Shown: positions 34,394-42,418, counted from the first letter of the stretch. The stretch is 42,418 nucleotides of DNA from Alphaproteobacteria bacterium (GCA_016124255.1 WGOB01000027.1:1-42418); one strand, 5' to 3'. The notes: a model not told the origin generated them from the letters alone. Numbers and translations: made by a program.

Positions 34394-35493
34394 CAGATCA
34401 CCCCCACGCCGAAATCAAGATCGAACGCGTCGGCCAGGCCCTCGCCTTGCGACGGGGCGATCGCGCGGGTCTGGCCGATGTCGGCGAAACGCGGCGCCCC
34501 GATCATCTCCAGGCGGTTGAGGATGTAGCGGACCTGCAGCATGCCCGCGACCGGCGCAAGCAGGCCCAGCGACAGGATGAAGATCGCCGCGCCCGCCAGC
34601 GTCACGCCATAAAGCCCCATCGGCTTGGCGTTGAGCCGGAAGCGTGCGCCGTCGAGCGTCAGCAGGCCCGCGATGCGGTTCATCGCCGCCGCGTTGAACC
34701 AGCTTGCGCACAGCGCAAACACCGCAAGCCCGAACAGCAGGGCGAACCCGGCCAGCACGAAGATCGACCAGGGCGGCAGGAAATAGAGATTGTACGTCAC
34801 GATCGCGCGCACGCCGAGAAAGTTGACTGCGCTGGCCGCGAGCAACCCGATCGGCGCCCCGAACCACGCAAGCGCGAACGTTGGATAGAGATTGCCGACG
34901 AGATCGGTTTCGCCTTCGGCGAACTGGAACGGCTCGTCGCCGAGGCGCGTATTCTCCCAGATGAGGCGCGCGCGGCGCATGCGCGCCGCCGGGTGATACC
35001 AGCCCAGTGTGATCGCTTCGAGCATCGACCAGCCCGACGAGGCGATCGCGTACTCGAACGCGCCGCCCGCAAGCGACATGCGGATGCCGCGCCAGCGTGT
35101 GCGCGAGAGCTGGTAGCGCCGCATCAAATAGAACGCCGTCGCGATGAGCGGCACAGCGAGGAGGTAGAAACCCAGACCGAGAAGATAGGCCGCGCCGGGG
35201 TCCATCAGGAATGGCGCGACGTAATAGATGAAGATCGCCGGAGCGAAGAACACAGGGATCGAGATGAGAAAGCCGCGGAAGAGCTCCGCGCCGACGCCGG
35301 AATATTCCAGCGGATCGCCCATGATCCGCGTCGTCGCCCACAGCCGCCGCCGCACGTCCGAGCGCGCCCAGAACCGATAGAGCGTGAGCGTCAGCACGGT
35401 GAAAAGCGCGTTCTTCAGCGCCAGCGGCATGAAATTGCCGAACGAGGCGCCCTGGCTGAAGGCGTGATGCTCTGCCTCGTCCGTCGCCGCCAT
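34393..35493 (-). CDS. DUF898 (YjgN-like) membrane protein
   Basis: A 366-residue polytopic membrane protein of the DUF898/YjgN family, function unknown. It begins with a soluble stretch (GNFMPLALKNALFTVLTLTL) and has repeated FWARSDVRRRLWATTRIMGD-like and RMRRARLIWENTRLGDEPF segments before each group of membrane helices (about six in all). The ATG at 35493 has GGGGGTGG upstream; a GTG at 35499 is also in frame. It is coupled to the M48 protease gene, an arrangement seen in other proteobacteria, which suggests a shared membrane-quality role. Confidence 0.85.
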   Translation of the reverse strand: MAATDEAEHHAFSQGASFGNFMPLALKNALFTVLTLTLYRFWARSDVRRRLWATTRIMGDPLEYSGVGAELFRGFLISIPVFFAPAIFIYYVAPFLMDPGAAYLLGLGFYLLAVPLIATAFYLMRRYQLSRTRWRGIRMSLAGGAFEYAIASSGWSMLEAITLGWYHPAARMRRARLIWENTRLGDEPFQFAEGETDLVGNLYPTFALAWFGAPIGLLAASAVNFLGVRAIVTYNLYFLPPWSIFVLAGFALLFGLAVFALCASWFNAAAMNRIAGLLTLDGARFRLNAKPMGLYGVTLAGAAIFILSLGLLAPVAGMLQVRYILNRLEMIGAPRFADIGQTRAIAPSQGEGLADAFDLDFGVGVI

Positions 35494-35551
35494 GGCCACC
35501 CCCGCTCAGGTTGTGCCATACACCGCCCCGCAGCTGTGGAGAAGCGCGCGC

Positions 35552-35692
35552 GTGGCCGATCAGCCCGACGATAAGGCCGCCCCCAACAAGGACCGCGAGG
35601 CCCGCCTCGCCGCGGCGTTGCGCGCCAATCTGAAGCGCCGCAAGGCCCCGCCCGCGCCGGCCAAACCGAAGGACGACGCGCCTCAGGGCTGA
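35552..35692 (+). CDS. small basic protein upstream of murA
   Basis: A 46-residue protein starting at GTG 35552 behind GGAGAAG. It has the pattern DREARLAAALRANLKRRKA followed by a Pro/Ala/Lys tail. Short proteins with the same x-x-R-L-A-A-A-L-R-A-N-L-x-R-R-K core lie directly upstream of murA in many alphaproteobacteria, so this is a real conserved gene. No function is known; the basic helix might bind nucleic acid or ribosomes. It probably shares the murA transcript. Confidence 0.75.
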   Translation: MADQPDDKAAPNKDREARLAAALRANLKRRKAPPAPAKPKDDAPQG

Positions 35693-35757
35693 GCTTGCGC
35701 GGGGGCCGGGGCGCCCCCATAACCGCCGCGGGGCGGCTGCGCCGCTAAGGACGTTTC

Positions 35758-37023
35758 ATGGATCGCATTTCCATTCGCGGCGGCATGCCGCTCAACGGGA
35801 CCATCCCCATTTCCGGCGCCAAGAATTCCGCGCTCAAGGTCCTCGCCGCCGCGCTCCTGAGCGACCAGACGCTCACCCTGGAGAACATGCCGGAACTGGC
35901 CGACACGCGGTTCATGGCCGATCTGCTGCGCTCGCTTGGCGTCAGCGTGGTGTGGGCGCGCGATTCGGGCGTGGCGACGCTGCACGCCGCCGACATCGCC
36001 TCCACCATCGCGCCCTATGATCTCGTGCGGAAGATGCGCGCCACCTTCAACGTGCTGGGGCCGCTCTTGGCGCGCGTCGGCCACGCGACGGTGTCGCTGC
36101 CCGGCGGTTGCGCGATCGGCGCGCGTCCCGTCGATCTGCACCTGAAGGCGTTCGAAGCCATGGGCGCCGACATCCATATCGAGGCCGGCTACGTGAAGGC
36201 CGCCGCGTTGCGCGGTCTGAGGGGCGCGCGCATTGCGTTCCCGTTCGTGTCGGTCGGCGCCACCGAACACGCGATGCTCGCCGCGGTGCTCGCCCAGGGC
36301 GAGACCATTCTGGAGAATTGCGCCCAGGAGCCCGAGATCGCCGATCTCGCCGCCTGCCTCATCGCGATGGGCGCGCGCATCGAAGGCGCCGGCTCGCCCA
36401 CAATCCGCATCGTCGGCGTGACCAGCCTGCAGCCCGCGCGCCATCGCGTCCTCGCCGACCGGATCGAGGCCGGCACCTACGCGATCGCCGCCGCCGCCGC
36501 GTGCGGCGATGTCCTGCTCGCCGGCGCCAACGCCGATCACATCGGCGCGCTGATCAATCGCCTCCGCGCCGCGGGCGTAGAAGCCAACGTCGTCAATGAG
36601 GGCGTCCGCGTGCGCCGCGTGAACGGCCGTCTCGACGCCGTCGATGTCGACACCCAGCCGTTCCCCGGCTTCCCCACCGATCTGCAGGCGCAATTCATGG
36701 CGCTGATGACGCTCGCCAAGGGTCGCTCGCGCTTCAAAGAGAACATTTTCGAGAACCGCTACATGCACGCGCCCGAACTCACGCGCCTCGGCGCCGATAT
36801 CGCGGTGCACGGATCGGAAGCGATCGTCACGGGCGTCGACAAGCTCGTCGGCGCGCCGGTGATGGCCACGGATCTGCGCGCTTCGGTCAGCCTTGTCGTC
36901 GCGGGCCTCGCCGCCGAAGGTGAGACAGTGGTCAACCGCGTCTATCACCTTGATCGCGGCTTCGAGCGGCTGGAGGCGAAGCTCAAGGCGTGCGGCGCCG
37001 AAGTCGAGCGGCTCAGCGGCTGA
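35758..37023 (+). CDS. murA: UDP-N-acetylglucosamine 1-carboxyvinyltransferase
   Basis: A 421-residue enzyme of the first committed step in peptidoglycan synthesis, transferring enolpyruvate from PEP to UDP-GlcNAc. The sequence starts [21 protein letters not shown]22 and N23 (GAKNSA) bind substrate, and catalytic C118 is in [13 protein letters not shown], so it should be fosfomycin-sensitive. The closing [17 protein letters not shown] is typical. AAGGA precedes the ATG. Length and motifs match the family closely. Confidence 0.95.
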   Translation: MDRISIRGGMPLNGTIPISGAKNSALKVLAAALLSDQTLTLENMPELADTRFMADLLRSLGVSVVWARDSGVATLHAADIASTIAPYDLVRKMRATFNVLGPLLARVGHATVSLPGGCAIGARPVDLHLKAFEAMGADIHIEAGYVKAAALRGLRGARIAFPFVSVGATEHAMLAAVLAQGETILENCAQEPEIADLAACLIAMGARIEGAGSPTIRIVGVTSLQPARHRVLADRIEAGTYAIAAAAACGDVLLAGANADHIGALINRLRAAGVEANVVNEGVRVRRVNGRLDAVDVDTQPFPGFPTDLQAQFMALMTLAKGRSRFKENIFENRYMHAPELTRLGADIAVHGSEAIVTGVDKLVGAPVMATDLRASVSLVVAGLAAEGETVVNRVYHLDRGFERLEAKLKACGAEVERLSG

Positions 37024-37042
37024 TGGCGGAGCACGGGGGCGT

Positions 37043-37483
37043 ATGAGCGAAGAGGCGTCGCTCAGGCTGGCGGCGGAGGATGGCGCCGATCTGGAGGTCA
37101 TCTCCGCGGCCGTACAGGATGCGCTTGTGCGCGTGGAGGGCCTTGCCTTCGATCGCCGCGCGCGGCGGTTCACGTTGACGCTGGACCGCTTCCGACACGA
37201 GGCGGCGCACGCGGCGCCCCCCTATGAGCGCGTGCAGTCGGCGTTGAGCCTTGAGGGCGTGCTCGCGATCAAGACAAAGCGCCTGCGGCGCGACGCCCCC
37301 CAGGCGCTCGCTTCGATATTGTCGCTGCGGTTCGATCCTGATCCGGAGCCTCCCGGCGGAACGGTGCACATCATCCTCGCCGGCGGCGGCGAGATCGCCT
37401 TGACCGTCGAATGCGTCGACGCCGCGCTCTTCGACATCGGCGCCCCCTGGCGCACGCCGCGCCGGCCGGCTCATGACGAATAG
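37043..37483 (+). CDS. DUF2948 family protein
   Basis: A 146-residue protein of the DUF2948 type, found just after murA in alphaproteobacteria. It begins with LRLAAEDGADLEVISAAVQD, then FDRRARRFTLTLDRFRHE, and ends GEIALTVECVDAALFDIGAPW. No activity is known. The ATG at 37043 follows CGGGGG, 20 bases after the murA stop. Its stop lies at the edge of a repeat-rich hairpin region. The usual hisD that follows in many relatives is not here. Confidence 0.85.
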   Translation: MSEEASLRLAAEDGADLEVISAAVQDALVRVEGLAFDRRARRFTLTLDRFRHEAAHAAPPYERVQSALSLEGVLAIKTKRLRRDAPQALASILSLRFDPDPEPPGGTVHIILAGGGEIALTVECVDAALFDIGAPWRTPRRPAHDE

Positions 37484-37562
37484 GGCGATAGGCAATAGGC
37501 AATAGCCGGAGGCATTGCGACTTTCGTTGCCTACGGCCTACTGCCTACCGCCTATTGCCTTC
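37484..37562. repeat. hairpin of short GGCAATA-type repeats
   Basis: The gap between the DUF2948 and UPF0262 genes is built from short repeats. AGGCAATAGGC (37490-37500) pairs perfectly with GCCTATTGCCT (37550-37560), and further GGCAATAG, TTGCCTAC and CTGCCTAC units lie inside, giving an imperfect long hairpin. It could attenuate or stabilise the polycistronic mRNA, or be a mobile small repeat. Confidence 0.7.
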
Positions 37563-37581
37563 CTGACCGGCTGCCCCGCCC

Positions 37582-38052
37582 ATGTCCAACCACCGCCTTC
37601 GCGACATCGTCCTTGACCCGCAATCGCTCGCCGCGGCGACCGCGGATGACGAGCACGAGCGGCGCATCGCGATTTTCGATCTCCTTGAATCCAATTCGTT
37701 CGAACTCCCTGGCGTCGACAGGGGACCCTACCGCTTGCGCCTCTCCACCGCCGAGGGACGTCTCGTCCTTGCGCTTGACGGCGACGACGGGGCCGAGGCG
37801 CGCACGATCATCCTCTCGCTCACGCCGTTCCGGAAAACGATCAAGGACTATTTCCTGATCTGCGATTCCTACAACGCCGCGATCAAGAACGCGTCCAGCC
37901 AGCAGATCGAGGCGATCGACATGGGCCGCCGCGCGCTGCACAACGAAGGCGGCGCGCTGCTCATCGAACGCCTCGACGGCAAGGCGCAGCTCGATCACGA
38001 CACCGCGCGGCGCCTGTTCACGCTTATCTGCGCGCTGCACGTGCGGAGCTGA
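37582..38052 (+). CDS. UPF0262 family protein
   Basis: A 156-residue protein of the UPF0262 family, found with murA/infA neighbours in alphaproteobacteria. Typical blocks are RIAIFDLLESNSFELPG, LSLTPFRKTIKDYFLICDSY and IEAIDMGRRALHNEGG, with C-terminal LDHDTARRLFTLICALH. The function is unknown. It follows the repeat hairpin by about 20 bases; the next gene starts two bases after its stop. Confidence 0.9.
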   Translation: MSNHRLRDIVLDPQSLAAATADDEHERRIAIFDLLESNSFELPGVDRGPYRLRLSTAEGRLVLALDGDDGAEARTIILSLTPFRKTIKDYFLICDSYNAAIKNASSQQIEAIDMGRRALHNEGGALLIERLDGKAQLDHDTARRLFTLICALHVRS

Positions 38053-38054
38053 CG

Positions 38055-38504
38055 GTGGAGGCGTCCCCGCCGCCCGGCGCGGTGCTCTTTGCGTGCAACA
38101 TGAACCGCATCCGCTCGCCGATGGCCGCGGGGCTGATGCTGCGCCGCTTCGGCAAGCTTGTCTGGGTCGACAGCGTCGGCGCGCGCCGCGGCGAGGTCGA
38201 GGCCGATCCGATGGCGATCGCGGTGATGGACGAAGTCGGCGTCGATATCTCCCGCCACCGCGCCAAGACCTTCGCCGATCTTGATGACGCCAGCTTCGAT
38301 CTGATCGTCACGCTCTCGCCGGAGGCCCACCACAAGGCGCTCGAATTCACCCGCGCGCTGGCGGTGGACGTGGAATACTGGCCCACCTACGACCCCTCCC
38401 TGGCCGAGGGCTCCCGCGATCAGCGGCTCGAAGAATACCGCGCCGTCCGCGATGCGCTCGACCGGCGCATCGAGGCCCGGTTCCAGAAGCTGTCGACGGG
38501 GTGA
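38055..38504 (+). CDS. low-molecular-weight phosphotyrosine phosphatase-like protein
   Basis: A 149-residue LMW-PTP fold protein. The P-loop is C-x5-R-S (CNMNRIRS, near residues 14-21), and an acidic region (YDPSLAEGSRDQ) near 113 could supply the general acid Asp. Related proteins remove phosphate from tyrosine or reduce arsenate; the conserved place between UPF0262 and infA is seen across alphaproteobacteria but the substrate is unknown. The GTG at 38055 starts two bases after the UPF0262 stop, so the two are likely coupled. Confidence 0.85.
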   Translation: MEASPPPGAVLFACNMNRIRSPMAAGLMLRRFGKLVWVDSVGARRGEVEADPMAIAVMDEVGVDISRHRAKTFADLDDASFDLIVTLSPEAHHKALEFTRALAVDVEYWPTYDPSLAEGSRDQRLEEYRAVRDALDRRIEARFQKLSTG

Positions 38505-38549
38505 GGCGAGCCCCCTATAAGTCCCGCGCCCCAGGGACCCCCGGGGCGC
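38493..38549 (+). promoter_or_regulatory. infA promoter and leader hairpin
   Basis: TCGACG (38493-38498) and TATAAG (38516-38521), 17 bases apart, fit a -35/-10 pair with transcription from about 38528. GCGCCCC (38526-38532) and GGGGCGC (38543-38549) form a hairpin at the very 5' end of that transcript. GGAG (38556-38559) precedes the infA ATG. Confidence 0.5.
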
Positions 38550-38564
38550 AAGCTTGGAGCATGA

Positions 38565-38783
38565 ATGCCGAAGGAAGACATCCTGGAGTTCGCGGGAACC
38601 GTTACGGAACTTCTGCCGAACGCGACCTTTCGCGTGAAGCTGGAAAACGACCACGAAATCATCGCCCACACCGCGGGCAAGATGCGCAAGAACCGGATCC
38701 GGGTGCTGGCCGGAGACAAGGTCCTCGTCGAGATGACGCCGTATGATCTGACCAAGGGCCGGATCACGTATCGGTTCAAGTAG
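38565..38783 (+). CDS. infA: translation initiation factor IF-1
   Basis: A 72-residue S1-fold protein that binds the ribosomal A site during initiation. The sequence is family-typical from [11 protein letters not shown] through [33 protein letters not shown], and [22 protein letters not shown] lies five bases before the ATG, and a likely own promoter lies inside the end of the phosphatase gene. A second ATG four bases earlier is out of frame. Confidence 0.96.
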   Translation: MPKEDILEFAGTVTELLPNATFRVKLENDHEIIAHTAGKMRKNRIRVLAGDKVLVEMTPYDLTKGRITYRFK

Positions 38784-38794
38784 GAGTTGCGGTG

Positions 38795-39676
38795 ATGGCC
38801 GAGGCGAATGGCAAGGCGGCGCAGAAGGCGGTGGTGATCACCGGCGCGTCGACGGGCATCGGGCGCGCCTGTGTCGCCCGCGCCGTGAAGGGACGCGCGC
38901 ACGTGTTCGCCGCCGTCCGCAAAGAGGCCGACGCCGCGAGCCTCGTGAACGAATTCGGCGCCGCCGTCACGCCGCTGATCATGGACGTGACCGACGACGG
39001 CCAGATCTCCGCCGCGGTTGCGAAAGTCTCCGAATGGCTTCAGGGCCGCACGCTGTTCGGCCTGGTGAACAACGCCGGCATCGCCGTGCCGGGCCCGCTC
39101 GCGCATCTCTCCACGGACGATGTTCGCCGACAGTTCGAGACCAATCTCTTCGGCCTCCACGCCGTGACGAGCGCGTTCCTGCCGCTGCTCGGCGCCGAAA
39201 CCGAGCGCCGCGGCGCCCCCGGCCGCATCGTGATGATTTCATCCGTAGGCGGAAAGGAGGGCGGGCCGTTCGTCGGCGCCTACGCCGCCTCCAAGCACGC
39301 CGTCGAAGGCTATTCCAAGAGCCTGCGCCGCGAACTGATGCTCTACGGCATCGAGGTCGTCGTCATCGCGCCGGGCGCGGTCGCCACCCCGATCTGGGAC
39401 AAAGCCGAGACAAGCGGCCTTGAGCGCTTTTCCAACACGCCCTTCGGGCCGGCCACGCGCCGCGCCGCCGACTACATGTTGGAGATGGGCAAGAAGGGGC
39501 TGCCGGCGTCCGCCATCGGCAATGTCGTGTGGCGCGGGCTGACGCAAGCAAAGCCGCCCTTCAACATCACGATCCTGCGCGACAAGTTCACGCAATACAC
39601 GCTGCCGCGGCTTCTGCCAGGGCGTTTCGTCAACGGGATTTTTGCGAAACGGCTCGGCTTCACGACAAAGTCGTGA
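38795..39676 (+). CDS. short-chain dehydrogenase/reductase
   Basis: A 293-residue SDR. The cofactor loop is TGASTGIGRA (about 16-25), NNAGIAVPG follows, Ser of MISSVGG and the pair Tyr/Lys in GAYAASKHAVEG complete the catalytic set. Residues after 190 resemble the retinol- and steroid-dehydrogenase-like group (VVIAPGAVATPIWDK). AGGAG precedes the ATG at 38795, 11 bases after infA; its stop overlaps the maf start (GTGA). It interrupts the common infA-maf adjacency. The substrate is unknown. Confidence 0.9.
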   Translation: MAEANGKAAQKAVVITGASTGIGRACVARAVKGRAHVFAAVRKEADAASLVNEFGAAVTPLIMDVTDDGQISAAVAKVSEWLQGRTLFGLVNNAGIAVPGPLAHLSTDDVRRQFETNLFGLHAVTSAFLPLLGAETERRGAPGRIVMISSVGGKEGGPFVGAYAASKHAVEGYSKSLRRELMLYGIEVVVIAPGAVATPIWDKAETSGLERFSNTPFGPATRRAADYMLEMGKKGLPASAIGNVVWRGLTQAKPPFNITILRDKFTQYTLPRLLPGRFVNGIFAKRLGFTTKS

Positions 39677-40251
39677 GCGCGCGCGCGTCCCTCGTCCTGG
39701 CGAGCGCGTCGCCGCGGCGTCTCGCTTTGCTCCAGCAGATCGGTGTGACGCCGGACCGCGTGGCGCCCGCCGACATCGACGAGACCCCGAAGAAAGACGA
39801 GACGCCCCGCCTGCACGCGCTGCGTCTTGCGGAGGAGAAGGCCCTGCGCGCGCATGCGCCGGGCGTGGTCACCTTGGCCGCCGACACCGTCGTCGCCTGC
39901 GGCCGCCGCGTGCTTCCGAAGGCGGAGGATGAGGCGACCGCGCGGCGATGCCTGGCGCTGCTCTCCGGCCGCGCCCACCAGGTCATCACCGCCGTCGCCG
40001 TGATCGGCGCCGATGATGCGCTGCGCGCGCGCGTGTGCGAATCGCGCGTCGTGTTCAAGCGGCTGGAGGCGCAGGAGATCGAAGCGTATCTCGCCAGCGA
40101 TGAATGGCGCGGCAAGGCCGGCGGCTACGCCATCCAGGGCCGCGCCGGGCGCTTCGTGCGCCAGCTCAATGGCTCCTACAGCGCCGTCGTCGGCCTCCCG
40201 CTTTACGAAGCCGCCTGCCTGCTTGAAGGCGCCGGCTACCGGCTCGGATGA
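39673..40251 (+). CDS. maf: Maf-family nucleotide pyrophosphatase
   Basis: A 192-residue Maf/YhdE/YceF-type protein that hydrolyses non-canonical or modified nucleoside triphosphates. LASASPRRLALL is the N-terminal motif, AADTVV and the KAEDEATA region the metal site, and GYAIQGRAGRFV the C-terminal motif. The GTG at 39673 overlaps the SDR stop (GTGA); the residues that follow match the family start. Its stop overlaps the next start (ATGA), fitting the conserved maf-RNase E/G pair. Confidence 0.92.
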   Translation: MSARASLVLASASPRRLALLQQIGVTPDRVAPADIDETPKKDETPRLHALRLAEEKALRAHAPGVVTLAADTVVACGRRVLPKAEDEATARRCLALLSGRAHQVITAVAVIGADDALRARVCESRVVFKRLEAQEIEAYLASDEWRGKAGGYAIQGRAGRFVRQLNGSYSAVVGLPLYEAACLLEGAGYRLG

Positions 40252-41306
40252 CGCCGCTGTCGATGTGGCGCGACGCCGGCGTCGGCGAAACGCGCGAGGC
40301 GCTGGTGGAGGACGGGCGCGCGATCGCGCTCTCGATGTTGCGCGCCAGCGAACACGGCGCGCGCGCGCGCTGGGGCGAAACCTACGCCGCGCGCGTCACG
40401 CGGGTCGAGAAGAAGCTGCGCGGCGCGTTCCTCGATCTCGGCCTCTCAGAGGACGTCGGCTTCCTGCCGCTCGATTCCGCCGGCGCCGTCCACCGTCGCG
40501 ACGGATCGCGTGCATCCGTGAAGAACGGGCAGGCGGTGGTGGTTTCAGTGGTGCGCGAGGCCGCGCGCGGCAAGGGCCCTGTGCTGGCGCTGACCGCGCA
40601 GCCGCATCCCGGCGGCGCGCCGCGCCGGCTGGCGCGCCACGAGACCGACGAGACCCTCGCCGCCCACGCCGGCGCAGATATGAATGTGCGCGCCGCGCTC
40701 GACGCAGCTTTTGATGAAGCGGTGGAGACCGCCGTCGCCATTCCCGGCGGCGGCGCGCTGTCGATCGAGCCGACCGCCGCGTTGGTCGCGATCGACATCG
40801 ACGCCGCGGGCCGCGCGGGCTCCTCCGATCCGGAAAAATTTGCGCTCGACCTCAACGTCGCCGCGGCACGCGAGATCGCGCGCCAGGTGCGGCTGCGTGA
40901 TCTCGGCGGCCTCATCGCCATCGATTTCGTGTCGATGCGCCAGACCACCAGCCGCGCAGCGCTGGAGGCCGCCGCCAAGCAAGCCTTCGCCGGCGATCCC
41001 TGGGGCGTGCAGCAGACGCGGCTCTCGCGTTTCGGCGTGATGGAGCTGGCGCGCCCGCAAGTGCGCACGCCGCTGCACGAACGGCTGCGCGGCCCCGAGA
41101 CGCTCGCACTCAAGGCGCTGCGCGAGATCGAGCGCGCGGGCGTCGCGGAACCCGCCCGGCGCGTCGTCGCCACGGTCCCGCACGCCGCGATCGCGTGGCT
41201 CGAAGCAGCCAGGCTCGACTGGCGCGGCGGTCTCGATGCGCGCCTCGGCCCGCGTTGGGAGATCGCGGCGCACGACGGCGCACGGGTCGATGTTCGCACG
41301 CGCTGA
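40248..41306 (+). CDS. short RNase E/G family protein
   Basis: A 352-residue member of the RNase E/G family. The S1-like part (about 45-110: TRVEKKLRGAFLDLGLSEDV) and the catalytic core with the two metal Asp residues D183 (AIDIDAAG) and D226 (IAIDFVSM) are present, as are LRDLGGLIAIDF and SRFGVMELARP. It is shorter than RNase G (about 490): the Zn-link CPxC motif is missing and the 5'-sensor stretch is short. It is coupled to maf (ATGA). It probably cleaves RNA but may have different oligomerisation. Confidence 0.87.
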   Translation: MTPLSMWRDAGVGETREALVEDGRAIALSMLRASEHGARARWGETYAARVTRVEKKLRGAFLDLGLSEDVGFLPLDSAGAVHRRDGSRASVKNGQAVVVSVVREAARGKGPVLALTAQPHPGGAPRRLARHETDETLAAHAGADMNVRAALDAAFDEAVETAVAIPGGGALSIEPTAALVAIDIDAAGRAGSSDPEKFALDLNVAAAREIARQVRLRDLGGLIAIDFVSMRQTTSRAALEAAAKQAFAGDPWGVQQTRLSRFGVMELARPQVRTPLHERLRGPETLALKALREIERAGVAEPARRVVATVPHAAIAWLEAARLDWRGGLDARLGPRWEIAAHDGARVDVRTR

Positions 41307-41321
41307 TCCTATCTTTGCGGC

Positions 41322-41495
41322 ATGAGCGCCTGTCCCATTTGCCGCGACCGCGCGTCGGACCCGGCCTTCCGCCCGTTCTGCTCCAAACGTTGCGCCGACA
41401 TCGATCTCGGCCGCTGGTTCACCGGCCGCTACGTCGTGCCCGGCGCGGAAGAAGTGGACGACGAAGACGCCCCTGGCGGCCGCGATGGCGAGTAG
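41322..41495 (+). CDS. yacG: YacG, zinc-binding DNA gyrase inhibitor
   Basis: A 57-residue zinc protein. Cysteines C4, C7, C20 and C24 (CPIC and CSKRC) form the zinc site, followed by DLGRWFTGRY, the family's signature, and an acidic tail. YacG binds GyrB and inhibits gyrase. It starts 15 bases after the RNase E/G stop, the usual place in alphaproteobacteria. Confidence 0.9.
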   Translation: MSACPICRDRASDPAFRPFCSKRCADIDLGRWFTGRYVVPGAEEVDDEDAPGGRDGE

Positions 41496-41527
41496 CGCCG
41501 AAGAACCACACGCCGTCCCTCTCCAAT

Positions 41528-41552
41528 CCTCCCCCTGAAAGGGGGGGGGGAG
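41528..41552. repeat. poly-C/poly-G hairpin
   Basis: CCTCCCCCT faces a run of about ten G across GAA, giving a stable hairpin between the convergent yacG and WD40 genes. It could end transcription weakly in either direction, though no T run follows. Homopolymer runs of this length are prone to length errors. Confidence 0.45.
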
Positions 41553-41604
41553 TGAGAGGGGGTCGCCGCCCACCGAGAAGTCCTCTGCGCAGAACCCACC
41601 CTGT

Positions 41605-42418
41605 TTAGGGAGAGGAGAACGTGACCCGCCCACCTTCGTCAGCCACCACGATGCGCGCGCCGTCCGCGCTCCACGCCAGCGCAGACACCGCCGCGTCCGT
41701 GCGCGGCGCGATCTCGCGCACGTCGCCGGCGTCGAGGTCCGCCAGCATGGCTGCGCCATCGGCGTAGCCGATCGCGATCACATCGTCGCTCGGATGAAAC
41801 GCCACGCGCGTGCACAGCGCCTGGCGCTGGCCGAGCGTCGCGGGTTGCTTGCCCTGCGGCCCGAGCTTGCCCTGGAACGGCCAGAGCACCGCGCAATCGG
41901 CCCCGCTCGTCGCCAGCCAGCGCCCGCGGCGATCCCACGAGAAGCTCCGCGTCTTCGCAGCGTAGCCGCTCATCCGCAGGTCGCGCTTCTCCGGCAGCTT
42001 CCAGCCGTGCAGCTCCAGCTCCTGCATCGCGGTGAACACATAATCCGCATCCGGAGAGATCGTGATCGCGATGTGCGACCCCGCCCATTTGAGTTCGCTC
42101 GCGCGATCGTCCTTCACCAGCGCATAGCGCAGGCTCGCGCCGCCATAGTGCGCAACCGCAAGCCGCCGGCCCTTGGAATCGAGCGCCAGCCCGCCGACCG
42201 AGGAGGGATGCGCAAACCGGTGGCGCTCCGCGCCGTCGATGAACACGATCGCGTCCTTGCCCGCCCCCGCGACGATCACGCCGGACGCCGCGCTCGCTGC
42301 GAGGTGATCCACCCACTTCCCGCGCAGATCGGCGAGCACGGCCTCTTCCACCCCGCGCAGCGAGACTTTGATCAGTCCGTCGTCGCCGCCGGTAATGAGC
42401 CGTTCGCCGTCCGGGTGG
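41605..42418 (-). CDS. WD40-repeat protein, 5' end outside the window
   Basis: The minus frame is open from the window edge to a TAA at 41605, about 270 residues. It shows beta-propeller repeats: HPDGERLITGGDDGLIKVSL at the edge, then VGGLALDSKGRRLAVAHYG, RSFSWDRRGRWLATSGADCAV, RVAFHPSDDVIAIGYADG and SALAWSADGARIVVADEGG. Each has the DG/GRRLA turn typical of WD40. Such proteins are scaffolds; no partner is indicated. A GTG at 42351 is an internal codon, since the frame and the repeat pattern continue through it. Confidence 0.87.
   Translation of the reverse strand, partial: HPDGERLITGGDDGLIKVSLRGVEEAVLADLRGKWVDHLAASAASGVIVAGAGKDAIVFIDGAERHRFAHPSSVGGLALDSKGRRLAVAHYGGASLRYALVKDDRASELKWAGSHIAITISPDADYVFTAMQELELHGWKLPEKRDLRMSGYAAKTRSFSWDRRGRWLATSGADCAVLWPFQGKLGPQGKQPATLGQRQALCTRVAFHPSDDVIAIGYADGAAMLADLDAGDVREIAPRTDAAVSALAWSADGARIVVADEGGRVTFSSP

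Noticed and set aside
38501-38746. Frame using the ATG four bases before infA
   Set aside because: It overlaps infA in another frame and does not resemble any protein; infA has a proper ribosome site.

Overview
The window is a high-GC chromosomal segment from an alphaproteobacterium, most likely Caulobacterales-like (Hyphomonadaceae or a relative). The placement is inferred from gene content and order, not from a search. It rests on murA - DUF2948 - UPF0262 - LMW phosphatase - infA - maf - short RNase E/G - yacG, on cysG - DUF2849 - cysI - DUF934 - cysH, and on a FixL/FixJ pair with a FixK-type Crp/Fnr regulator. Genes are dense, with many ATGA, GTGA or TGATG stop/start overlaps. There is no insertion sequence, phage or CRISPR array. 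The only long non-coding stretch (about 9.5-9.93 kb) is clearly AT-richer than its surroundings.

Layout. 1-2485: cut-off alpha/beta hydrolase, thiolase, chalcone-isomerase-like secreted protein. 2554-8157: an oxygen/redox-response cluster with a FixK-type regulator behind a FixJ-like site, a flavodoxin-fold quinone reductase, a receiver-only response regulator, FixJ, FixL, and then, behind an Fnr/FixK-like box at the right distance from a -10, a tandem universal stress protein, a 125-residue protein of unknown function and a lipoprotein cytochrome c. 8167-10158: orphan ParA ATPase, small membrane protein, AT-rich spacer, 59-residue HTH protein and a strong terminator. 10219-14433: LysR regulator divergent from a TrxB-like ferredoxin-NADP reductase, cupin coupled to cysteine synthase, and a hypothetical protein that overlaps tail-to-tail with an adenylate cyclase/TolB/TPR protein (to 16121).

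16224-17368 is a GH29 alpha-L-fucosidase gene broken by a frameshift just before its nucleophile. 17525-23618 is an assimilatory sulfate-reduction operon (cysG, DUF2849, a GST, cysI, DUF934, cysH) followed by a TauE/SafE exporter. 23622-29422 is tamB/tamA on the minus strand. 29557-33129 is a TetR / HlyD / ABC ATPase / ABC-2 permease operon like E. coli ybiH-ybhGFSR, but the HlyD gene has an in-frame TAG at codon 32. A tRNA-Thr(GGT) with its own promoter follows, then an M48 protease/DUF898 pair. 35552-41495 is the conserved murA-to-yacG housekeeping run with an SDR inserted after infA. The window closes inside a WD40 gene.

The most interesting parts are the hypoxia cluster with its two candidate control sites and unknown 125-residue protein, the apparently leaderless auto-repressed TetR operon with a nonsense-interrupted fusion-protein gene, the frameshifted fucosidase, and the GST embedded in the sulfite-reduction operon. 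All functions are read from sequence motifs and family knowledge.
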